Assembly: GCA_938024995.1 (NCBI GenBank)
Contig: CALJDU010000008.1
Location: 115,062 to 179,061, forward strand
From: an uncultured bacterium
Lineage (GTDB): Bacteria > Myxococcota_A > Polyangia > Polyangiales > Houyiibacteriaceae
Direction of reading: 5' to 3'
Length of the DNA: 64,000 nucleotides
The translations under genes were made by a program, and so were the position numbers. Shown piece after piece: positions 57,717 to 64,000 of the stretch. The notes under the pieces are model-generated. The model made no database searches, was not told where the DNA came from, and saw only the letters and a program-made list of their open reading frames with translations. The number at the start of each line of letters is the position of its first letter. Position 1 is the stretch's first letter.

Positions 57717-57836
57717 CCCTGGTCTCCAACAGCGTCCGCGCGTTCGTGTCCTCTGAACCGGCGGCAGGTATGTTGGAGCGTCGTGGACGACGGCGGAGTT
57801 GAGGCGCGCCCTCGCGTTTTTGCTACGGTCCCCGCG

Positions 57837-58127
57837 ATGACGATTTCGTTAGAAGAGACTCAGCACATCGCGACGCTCGCGCGCATCGCGCTCGACGACG
57901 ATGAGCTGGTGACGATGCAACGCGAGCTCAGCGCGATCATCGAGATCATGGCGGACCTGCGCGAGCTCGACCTGGACGGCGTCCCCGCCACGCTTCACGC
58001 GACCATCACGTCATGCGGGCTCCGCGAAGACCAGCCGCGCGCCTCTCTCCCGCGACGAGAAGCGCTCGCCGGCGCGCCGCGAACCCGTGACTTTGGCTTC
58101 GCGGTTCCCAAGGTGATGGACAAGTGA
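57837..58127 (+). CDS. gatC: Asp-tRNA(Asn)/Glu-tRNA(Gln) amidotransferase subunit C
   Basis: The 96-aa protein matches Gat[61 protein letters not shown] and FAVPKVMDK. GatC is a linker between GatA and GatB in the transamidation complex that makes Gln-tRNA and Asn-tRNA. ATG 57837 gives normal length; a GTG at 57783 would add 18 odd residues. The stop TGA overlaps gatA's GTG (GTGA), so the operon is gatC-gatA-gatB with both junctions coupled. Confidence 0.95.
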   Translation: MTISLEETQHIATLARIALDDDELVTMQRELSAIIEIMADLRELDLDGVPATLHATITSCGLREDQPRASLPRREALAGAPRTRDFGFAVPKVMDK

Positions 58128-59554
58128 ACCGCAGGAACGGTTTGCAGACGCCCAGCGAAGGGACCGCGCGAACGCGTCGCTACCTTGATCGGATCGCGCG
58201 GCACGACGGAGAGCTGAACGCGTTCCTGCACGTCGACGGAGAAGGCGCGCTCGCTCCCGCCGCACCTGGACCGCTCTCGGGCTGGGTGGTCGCGGTCAAA
58301 GACAACATTTGCACCCGCGGACAAAAGACGACCTGCGGTTCCAACATGCTCGCGAACTTCGTCTCGCCGTACGACGCCCACGTCGTGACGCGTCTGCGCG
58401 CGAACGGCGCGACCCTCATCGGCAAGACCAACCTCGACGAGTTCGCGATGGGGAGCTCTGGAGAAAACTCCGCGTTCGGCGCCACCCGAAACCCGCACGA
58501 CTTGGCGCGCGTCCCGGGCGGCAGCTCAAGCGGGTCGGCGGCCGCCGTCGCGGCCGGTCTCTGCGACGCGGCGCTCGGCTCGGACACCGGAGGATCAGTC
58601 CGGCAACCCGCCGCTTTCTGCGGCGTCACGGGGATCAAGCCGACCCACGGCCGCGTCTCTCGGTACGGCCTGGTCGCCTTTGCGTCCTCGCTTGATCAGA
58701 TCGGCACCCTGGCGCGCGACGTACGCAGCGCGGCGACCTTACTGACCGCGATCAGCGGCCATGATCCCCGAGACGCGACGAGCGCTTCACGCGCGGTGGA
58801 CGATTTCGCGCCCCAGGGCGTCCGCGGGTTACGCATCGGCGTGCTCAAGGGAGACCTTGAGCGCGAAGGCAACGACGAACGCGTGGTCGCCGGAATCCAG
58901 CGCGCTGCGAAAGCGCTCGAAGCAGAGGGCGCGACGTTGGTCGACGTGGCGCTGCCGAGCGCGGCGCACGCGGTGAGCGCGTACTACTTGATCGCGCCGT
59001 GCGAAGCGTCCAGCAACCTCGCGCGCTTTGATGGAATTCGCTATGGCGCGCGCGCCAGCGCCGCCGACCTACGCGCGACCTACGAAGAGACGCGCGCGCG
59101 GGGATTCGGCCCCGAGGTCAAGCGCCGGATCATGCTCGGGACCTACGCGCTCTCGTCCGGTTACTACGACGCCTACTATCTACGCGCGCAAAAGCTCAGG
59201 ACCTTGATCCGGCGAGACTATGAGTCCGCCTTCGCGAGCTGTGACGTGATCCTGGGGCCGACCGCCCCGGCGCCCGCGTTCTCGCTCGGCGAACGAACTG
59301 ACGATCCACTCTCCATGTACCTCGCCGACATCTACACCCTGCCCGCGAGCCTCGCGGGCCTGCCCGCGATCAGCACACCATGCGGCTTTACCGAGGACGG
59401 TCTCCCGTTGGCCGCGCAGTTCGTCGCGCCCGCGTTCGAGGAGCGTCTCGCGATCAGCGCGGCGGCCGCGATCGAGCGAAGCCTTGGTCCGTTCGATGTC
59501 GCGCCGCGCTACGCTGACGGTTTACCCCGATCGCTCAGCGCGGGGGCGGCGTGA
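58124..59554 (+). CDS. gatA: Asp-tRNA(Asn)/Glu-tRNA(Gln) amidotransferase subunit A
   Basis: The 476-aa amidase supplies ammonia from glutamine. The catalytic triad Lys59 ([10 protein letters not shown]), Ser134 ([10 protein letters not shown]) and Ser158 ([16 protein letters not shown]) keeps the known spacing of 75 and 99 residues between its members. [27 protein letters not shown]-like [20 protein letters not shown] and [12 protein letters not shown] are conserved. GTG 58124 overlaps gatC by 4 bases. Normal length is about 480. Confidence 0.97.
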   Translation: MNRRNGLQTPSEGTARTRRYLDRIARHDGELNAFLHVDGEGALAPAAPGPLSGWVVAVKDNICTRGQKTTCGSNMLANFVSPYDAHVVTRLRANGATLIGKTNLDEFAMGSSGENSAFGATRNPHDLARVPGGSSSGSAAAVAAGLCDAALGSDTGGSVRQPAAFCGVTGIKPTHGRVSRYGLVAFASSLDQIGTLARDVRSAATLLTAISGHDPRDATSASRAVDDFAPQGVRGLRIGVLKGDLEREGNDERVVAGIQRAAKALEAEGATLVDVALPSAAHAVSAYYLIAPCEASSNLARFDGIRYGARASAADLRATYEETRARGFGPEVKRRIMLGTYALSSGYYDAYYLRAQKLRTLIRRDYESAFASCDVILGPTAPAPAFSLGERTDDPLSMYLADIYTLPASLAGLPAISTPCGFTEDGLPLAAQFVAPAFEERLAISAAAAIERSLGPFDVAPRYADGLPRSLSAGAA

Positions 59555-60963
59555 CTGAATACGAAGCCGTCATCGGGCTCGAGGTGCACGGGCAGCTCAA
59601 CACGCGAACGAAGATGTTCTGCGGCTGCTCCACCGCGTTCGGCGCCCCCCCCAACACCCACGTCTGCCCCGTCTGCTTGGGGATGCCCGGCGCGCTCCCC
59701 GTACCCAACCGCCGCGCGATCGAGCTCGCGGTTCGCGTCGGACGCGCCCTCGATTGCGAGCTCTTCGCGACCAGCCAGTTCGCGCGCAAGAACTACTTCT
59801 ACCCGGACCTCGCGAAGGGCTACCAGATCTCGCAATTCGAACTCCCGCTCAACGGCAAAGGCGAGCTGACCGTCGAGCTAGACGGGTCTCCGCTCGCGAT
59901 CGGGATCACGCGGATCCACTTGGAAGAAGACGCCGCGAAGAACATGCACGGCGTCGGCGGCGAGACGCTCGTCGACTTCAACCGCGCCGGGGTCCCGTTG
60001 ATGGAGGTGGTGAGCGAACCGGATCTCCGAACCGCCGCGCAAGCCGAGGCGTACCTCAAGAAGCTGCGCGAGGTCTTCCTCTTCTGCGGCGCGAACGACG
60101 GCAACCTCGAAGAAGGTTCGTTTCGGTGCGATGCCAACGTGTCCATCCGACCGGTAGGGCAAGCGCGGTTCGGCACCCGGGTCGAGCTCAAGAACATCAA
60201 CTCGTTCCGCTTTGTTCGTCTCGCCATCGAGTTTGAGATCGCGCGCCAGACGGCGCTGATCGCGGCCGGCGGCGAGGTCGTTCAAGAGACGCGCACCTAT
60301 AGTGATGCGCGGAACGAGACGATCTCGATGCGCGGAAAAGAAGAGGCACACGACTACCGCTACTTCCCCGACCCGGACCTCCCGCCGCTCGTGCTCCCGG
60401 AGGAGATGCTCGCGCGCGTCACGGTTCCGGAACAAGCCGACGCGATCCGCGCGCGCTTCGTCGCATCGGGTCTCTCCTCGGGAGCGGCGATGGTGCTCAC
60501 GTCCCACCCCGCGTTTGCGCGCTACACCGACACGGTCATCGCGGCCGGCGCGAACGCCAAGACCGCGGCGAACTTCATCCAAGCGGAGGTGCTCCGGCAC
60601 GCGCGGACAGATGGACTCGAGGCGACGTTCCCGGTGCCCGCTGAGCGTGTCGCGGAGCTGCTCGCGTTGGTCGCCGACGGCACGATCAACGGTAAGATCG
60701 CGAAGGACGTGTTCTCCCAGATGGTCACGTCGCGACGACCGCCGGCCGCGATCATTGAGGAGCAAGGGCTCGCCCAGGTCACCGATCGCGGCGCCATCGC
60801 GCAGGTGGTTGACCAGGTCCTCAGCGACAACCCTTCTCAAGTCGCGAAGTACCGCGAGGGCAAGACCAACCTGCTTGGCTTTTTCGTCGGGCAGGTGATG
60901 AAGGCGACGCAAGGGCAAGCGAACCCCAAGGTCGTCAACGAGCTGCTCCGCGAGCGTCTCTAG
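59551..60963 (+). CDS. gatB: Asp-tRNA(Asn)/Glu-tRNA(Gln) amidotransferase subunit B
   Basis: The 470-aa subunit binds the misacylated tRNA and activates its side chain. Motifs: [97 protein letters not shown] and [17 protein letters not shown] [16 protein letters not shown]-terminal YqeY-like helical domain ([39 protein letters not shown]) is complete. GTG 59551 overlaps gatA by 4 bases. Presence of gatCAB implies Gln-tRNA and/or Asn-tRNA are made by transamidation here. Confidence 0.97.
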   Translation: MTEYEAVIGLEVHGQLNTRTKMFCGCSTAFGAPPNTHVCPVCLGMPGALPVPNRRAIELAVRVGRALDCELFATSQFARKNYFYPDLAKGYQISQFELPLNGKGELTVELDGSPLAIGITRIHLEEDAAKNMHGVGGETLVDFNRAGVPLMEVVSEPDLRTAAQAEAYLKKLREVFLFCGANDGNLEEGSFRCDANVSIRPVGQARFGTRVELKNINSFRFVRLAIEFEIARQTALIAAGGEVVQETRTYSDARNETISMRGKEEAHDYRYFPDPDLPPLVLPEEMLARVTVPEQADAIRARFVASGLSSGAAMVLTSHPAFARYTDTVIAAGANAKTAANFIQAEVLRHARTDGLEATFPVPAERVAELLALVADGTINGKIAKDVFSQMVTSRRPPAAIIEEQGLAQVTDRGAIAQVVDQVLSDNPSQVAKYREGKTNLLGFFVGQVMKATQGQANPKVVNELLRERL

Positions 60964-61000
60964 CGCGTTCGTTCCGAAACTTCGGTCTGGGCATCACCCG

Positions 61001-61248
61001 AGCAGGCTGCTGAAAAATCGCTGGATGCGATTTGTGATGCTGCCCGTATCGCGTCCGTGTCCTCTGACCGACAACAACGCCGAGCATCGTTTCCGCACAG
61101 GCGCTCAGGCGCGGGTTCCGGAGCGAAGCGGAGAACTCGCGGCGATGGCGCCGCAGGTGCGGGAACAAAGAATTTTGAGCGCCTCAGGACGACGGACGAG
61201 GTGCGAGGCCGCGCGCGAAGCGCGCGAAGCGAGTTTCAGCGGCCTGCT
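61001..61248. mobile_element. MITE-like non-autonomous element with 15-bp terminal inverted repeats
   Basis: AGCAGGCTGCTGAAA (61001-61015) and TTTCAGCGGCCTGCT (61234-61248) are inverted repeats that match at 14 of 15 positions and enclose 218 bp. A perfect hairpin AAATCGC-TGGAT-GCGATTT (61015-61033) lies next to the left end. No transposase is encoded inside. Convincing target-site duplication was not seen. The right terminus meets the stop codon of the cupin gene (TAG at 61249-61247). The 61000-61250 gap holds no gene. Confidence 0.65.
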
Positions 61249-61822
61249 AGGCGTCGGGGTCGTCGGGACCGAGCACTTGGTCACCGATCTGAACGCCGAC
61301 CTGCGCAACGACCAAGTAGAGCAACGGGATCGACGAGGTGACCTTCAGCGCGTGCGGTTCACCCGCTTCGCGCACCACCAGATCACCGCGCTGAACGTCT
61401 TCGCCAGAGCTGAGGTCGTGATAGCTGCCCTGGAGCACGAGCACTGTTTCGCGACCCAAATGTGTGTGCTCCGGGAACGCTCCACCCGGCTCGATCCGGA
61501 CGATGCCGGTGATCGCGTTCTCGGTTCCCGGGCCGCCATCGAAGTGAAGCCCCGAGACGAACGGGATCGGGTTCGGCTCGAAACGGTTCGGCTCGTCGAC
61601 CGCGAGCAAGAGCGCGTTCACCGCGTCCGCGTCGAGCGCGGTGTGGGTCGCGACCCGCGCCGCGAGATCCGAGAAGCGATGCGTCTCCGAAAGCGTCTCC
61701 CAAAAGCGGGAGCGCGCGGAAGCGGTTGGGACCACGTCGAGGGTCAGCTCCCCAAGCGCCTCGATCGACTCGCCTTCGAGTGACGCGATCAGATCGTCCA
61801 TGTCGTTCTTGGGATCCGTCAT
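61247..61822 (-). CDS. ChrR-like cupin protein, probable partner of the ECF sigma factor
   Basis: The 191-aa protein overlaps the ECF sigma gene by 4 bp (ATGA), the classic layout for an anti-sigma or sensor. Its C-terminal half is a cupin: VRIEPGGAFPEHTHLGRETV, LVLQGSYHDLSSGEDVQRGD and VREAGEPHAL, with His/Glu metal residues HTH...E...H. The N-terminal half lacks the HxxxCxxC zinc site of ChrR-type anti-sigma factors. It may be a modified sensor. Its final codon and stop adjoin the MITE-like element, so the C terminus may have been reshaped by insertion. Confidence 0.75.
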   Translation of the reverse strand: MTDPKNDMDDLIASLEGESIEALGELTLDVVPTASARSRFWETLSETHRFSDLAARVATHTALDADAVNALLLAVDEPNRFEPNPIPFVSGLHFDGGPGTENAITGIVRIEPGGAFPEHTHLGRETVLVLQGSYHDLSSGEDVQRGDLVVREAGEPHALKVTSSIPLLYLVVAQVGVQIGDQVLGPDDPDA

Positions 61823-62358
61823 GGCGACTCCTCAAGCGCTCCGCGAAGCGCGCGCATCGCGGCGGCCATGCGTGACTTCACAGTGCCGACGGGGAGCTCG
61901 AGCTGAGACGCGATCTCGGTGGAGCTCAGCCCATTGAAGTAGCTGAGGGTGACAATTTCACGCTGCGCAGGCTTGAGCTTCGTGAGGACCTCGACCAACT
62001 CACGATGCGCGAGCGCGTCTTCCCCAGCCGCGGGCGCGATGGACTCCGGGGCCTCGCTGATGGGTCGCCGCCGCTTCACCGCCGCCGACTTCAGGAAATC
62101 CAGACACCGCGAGCGCATCCGCAGGAGCAGCCACGCCCGCACCGATCCGCGCGCCTCGTCGTACTGATGGGCGGCGCGCCATACCTCCAGGAAGACATCG
62201 TGAAGGATGTCCTCCGCGGCGGTGCGATCACGGACGAGCTTCACCCCAACCCCGAGCATCAGCGGACCATGTCGATCGTAGAGCGTCCCGAGCGCGCCTC
62301 GATCACCCGACGCGACTGCCGTCATGCAGCGCACGTCGTCATGGGTTCCGCCGGTCAT
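61819..62358 (-). CDS. ECF-type RNA polymerase sigma factor
   Basis: The 179-aa protein has sigma region 2 (LGTLYDRHGPLMLGVGVKLV, AAEDILHDVFLEVWRAAHQY, VRAWLLLRMRSRCLDFLKS) and region 4 (ELVEVLTKLKPAQREIVTLS, YFNGLSSTEIASQLELPVGT, VKSRMAAAMRALRGAL). ATG 62358 is chosen; earlier in-frame codons are poorly protein-like. The cupin gene overlapping its end is the likely regulator. ECF sigma factors paired with ChrR-like partners respond to singlet oxygen or oxidative signals; this is inference. Divergent from the VWA lipoprotein at 62597. Confidence 0.9.
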   Translation of the reverse strand: MTGGTHDDVRCMTAVASGDRGALGTLYDRHGPLMLGVGVKLVRDRTAAEDILHDVFLEVWRAAHQYDEARGSVRAWLLLRMRSRCLDFLKSAAVKRRRPISEAPESIAPAAGEDALAHRELVEVLTKLKPAQREIVTLSYFNGLSSTEIASQLELPVGTVKSRMAAAMRALRGALEESP

Positions 62359-62596
62359 CGCGCAGAGCATACCCAGCTTGCGTCCTGGGGATCGCAAAAC
62401 CATCTGCGCCATGTTCACGAGATCTGTACGAACGAGTCCGGCGGCCGGATCACTTCTGTGCCGAGCTGTGCCCGAGATCGCGCTCCCCGCCGCAACGGGT
62501 TCAACCGACGACGCCATCGCCCACGCGACGAAGCCGAAAATCTCGCGAAAGCGCGTCCTGATTCGGTGTGGCACGACACCTGCTTTGGACGAGGGC

Positions 62597-63781
62597 ATGA
62601 ACTATGTGAACAAGCTCGCGGTGACCTTGGTCGTCATGCTCTCGTTCGTCGGCTGCGGCAGCGCCGAGGAGCACCCTGGACTCTTCGGCGGCGGCGGTGG
62701 ACGTGTCGCTGACTCAAGCGGCGGCGGTGGTGGCGAACCTTGCGAAGGTTGCGTCGATCCCAGTGAGATTCCTGCCGGCCAACTGACCGCGGGCGTCTGG
62801 CGTGACCTCGACGACTGGGAGCGTTGGGAAGGCCTGGTCGGGGACGGCGGCGCGTTCTCGGACTTCGCGACCGGCTGGGCCATGGACACCCGCGGGCGGG
62901 TGCCGGTCGTGGTCAACGACGCCTCGGGACCGGTGCCGAACATCGCGGTGTCGCTGGTCGACGGCGAAGGCGTGACGTTGTGGGAAGCCCGCACCGACGT
63001 GCGCGGCGAAGCGGAGCTCTTCGCCGGTGTGTTCGAACCCGCGAGCGGCCCCTACAAAGTTCACGTGGGAGACGTCACCGAGACGGTAGAGCTCGACGGG
63101 ACCCGCGTGACGCTCGACCTGAGCGAGGCGGCGCGACCGCGACGCGCGCTTGATCTCATGTTCGTGATCGACACGACCGGTTCCATGGGCGACGAGCTCA
63201 GCTACATCCAGGCCGAGCTCGAGGACGTCGTCACGCGCGCACAAGCGAACGCCGCGCAGCGCTTCGACCTTCGCTTGAGCGTCAACGTGTACCGAGACGA
63301 AGGCGACGACTACGTGGTCCGGAGCAGCCCGTTCAGCGCTGACGTCAGCACCTCGCTCTCGTTCTTGGCGAGCGAGTCTCCCAACGGCGGCGGCGACTGG
63401 CCCGAAGCGGTGGACGCGGCGATGGACGACGCGATTACGGGTCACAGCTGGAGCGAAGAAGCGGTCGCGCGCGTCCTCTTCCTCGTGCTCGACGCCCCGC
63501 CCCATCAGGACAACAGCGAGAAGATGGAGCGGCTCCGCAACGCGATCCGCATCGGAGCCGCCCAGGGCGTCCGCGTCATTCCGCTCAGCGGGACCGGCGT
63601 CGACGAGAACACCGAAGCGCTCCTCCGCTCGATGGCGATCCTCACCGGCGGCGCGTACACCTTCCTGACCGACCACAGCGGGATCGGGGGCGACCACCTC
63701 GAGCCGACCGTGGGTGAGTTCGAGGTGGAGTTCCTCAACGATCTGATGACCCGGCTCATCATCGAGTCCGTCGACCCCTGA
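62597..63781 (+). CDS. VWA-domain lipoprotein (fourth in window)
   Basis: The 394-aa protein starts at ATG 62597, preceded by GAGGG. Lipobox SFVGC (Cys20) precedes a Gly-rich linker (FGGGGGRVADSSGGGGG) and CEGCVDP. Residues about 85-180 form a beta-sandwich (VVVNDASGPVPNIAVSLVDG, TDVRGEAELFAGVF). The VWA domain from about 187 has MIDAS DTTGS (192-196) in LMFVIDTTGSMGDELSYI. GGGDWPEAVDAAMDDAI and LVLDAPPHQDNSEKM follow; the C-terminal part has ILTGGAYTFLTDHSGIGG. It differs from the three tandem paralogs in linker and Cys pattern, so it is a separate lineage. A terminator follows at 63801-63834. Confidence 0.87.
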   Translation: MNYVNKLAVTLVVMLSFVGCGSAEEHPGLFGGGGGRVADSSGGGGGEPCEGCVDPSEIPAGQLTAGVWRDLDDWERWEGLVGDGGAFSDFATGWAMDTRGRVPVVVNDASGPVPNIAVSLVDGEGVTLWEARTDVRGEAELFAGVFEPASGPYKVHVGDVTETVELDGTRVTLDLSEAARPRRALDLMFVIDTTGSMGDELSYIQAELEDVVTRAQANAAQRFDLRLSVNVYRDEGDDYVVRSSPFSADVSTSLSFLASESPNGGGDWPEAVDAAMDDAITGHSWSEEAVARVLFLVLDAPPHQDNSEKMERLRNAIRIGAAQGVRVIPLSGTGVDENTEALLRSMAILTGGAYTFLTDHSGIGGDHLEPTVGEFEVEFLNDLMTRLIIESVDP

Positions 63782-63800
63782 ACACTGCAGAGATTCGAGA

Positions 63801-63834
63801 CGCCGCGCTTGTATTAAGCGCGGCGTTTTCGTTT
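63801..63834 (+). terminator. Rho-independent terminator after the VWA lipoprotein
   Basis: CGCCGCGCTT (63801-63810) and AAGCGCGGCG (63816-63825) form an exact 10-bp stem with 5-base loop, followed by TTTTCGTTT. It ends 20 bp past the stop at 63781 and lies against the end of the convergent oxidoreductase gene. Confidence 0.9.
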
Positions 63835-64000
63835 CTACGCCGCGACCGGCGAGCGCACGCACAGGCGATCCGCGAGCGCGCTCGCCGCGCGATGAACGAC
63901 AGCCATGATCGAGTGCTGAGGGTTCACGCCGAGGTTCGTCGGGAAGACGCTCGCGTCCATCACGTAGAGCCCCTTCAACGTGTGATGTTGAAGGGTCGCG
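63835..64000 (-). CDS. GMC-family FAD oxidoreductase, C-terminal fragment (cut by window edge)
   Basis: The minus-strand frame open from the right edge ends with TAG at 63837-63835. It encodes HHTLKGLYVMDASVFPTNLG and NPQHSIMAVVHRAASALADR. DASVFP followed by VNPQHSIM and an Ala-rich helix is the C terminus of GMC oxidoreductases such as choline dehydrogenase and cholesterol oxidase. The FAD and substrate domains lie outside the window, so substrate cannot be guessed. Confidence 0.85.
   Translation of the reverse strand, partial: ATLQHHTLKGLYVMDASVFPTNLGVNPQHSIMAVVHRAASALADRLCVRSPVAA

Noticed and set aside
61025..61783. 252-codon frame through the MITE-like element
   Set aside because: Runs antisense through the cupin gene; no transposase or other motif.
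1..64000. tRNA, rRNA or CRISPR array
   Set aside because: No cloverleaf, rRNA core or regularly spaced repeats were found by eye; short tRNAs could be missed without a search.

Overview
The window comes from a GC-rich bacterial chromosome. Its gene content points to the Myxococcota, probably a Polyangia or Sandaracinus-like lineage. This is inferred from gene families, not from a search. The clues are many long lipoproteins (several with VWA domains or Cys-rich repeats), two large sigma54 activators, an MglA-type GTPase, a MopE-like metal-binding motif, GatCAB, and frequent GTG/TTG starts. No rRNA, tRNA, CRISPR array or prophage is visible.

Layout. 1-560: the start of mraZ, leaving by the left edge, with its promoter and three 10-bp-spaced MraZ boxes. 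0.8-5.8 kb: a small membrane protein, then a tight MglA-like GTPase / PocR-sensor kinase / thiL unit, then a CxxCH lipoprotein and a HEAT-like protein on the other strand. 6-11 kb: an Asp/Gly-tailed lipoprotein and mfd. 11-18.4 kb: a hydrolase, three tandem paralogous VWA lipoproteins, an App1-type phosphatase and a lipoprotein with a P/Homo B domain. 18.5-23.4 kb: UPF0262, hypotheticals, a His-motif membrane protein, DUF4336 and pirin. 23.4-28.6 kb: a TetR-MFP-RND-pirin operon in which every junction is a 4-base overlap, preceded by a double palindromic operator. 28.6-35.4 kb: hydrolase, DUF4234, a candidate sRNA, glutaminyl cyclase, a C-type-lectin/MopE lipoprotein, an orphan DNA methyltransferase, an N-formylglutamate amidohydrolase and a TonB/AgmX-like protein. 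35.4-39.3 kb: purF, a HupE-like protein, thrC. 39.4-44.2 kb: a Cys-rich lipoprotein, glycosyltransferase, a cyclic-nucleotide-binding protein and an ABC1/UbiB kinase whose start region sits in a long inverted repeat. 44.2-47.2 kb: NrtR, an SPFH protein and a divergent NAD-kinase-like protein. 47.3-56.5 kb: lipoprotein, homocysteine methyltransferase, and a signalling block (hybrid kinase, FHA-sigma54 activator, STAND/TPR-sigma54 activator with its own candidate sigma54 promoter). 56.6-61 kb: a Cys-rich lipoprotein and gatCAB. 61-64 kb: a MITE-like element, a cupin/ECF-sigma pair, a fourth VWA lipoprotein and the end of a GMC oxidoreductase.

How the genes fit together. Housekeeping genes (mraZ, thiL, mfd, purF, thrC, gatCAB) are scattered among envelope and signalling genes. 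At least ten predicted lipoproteins suggest a complex outer surface. The observations most worth following up are the NrtR-SPFH-NAD-kinase-like cluster, the 28-bp inverted repeat that covers the Shine-Dalgarno sequence and start codon of the ABC1 kinase gene, the STAND-sigma54 activator with its promoter and overlapping lipoprotein gene, the lectin/MopE lipoprotein, the VWA lipoprotein array, the candidate sRNA near 30.2 kb, and the MITE-like element at 61 kb. All starts and functions are read from sequence alone.
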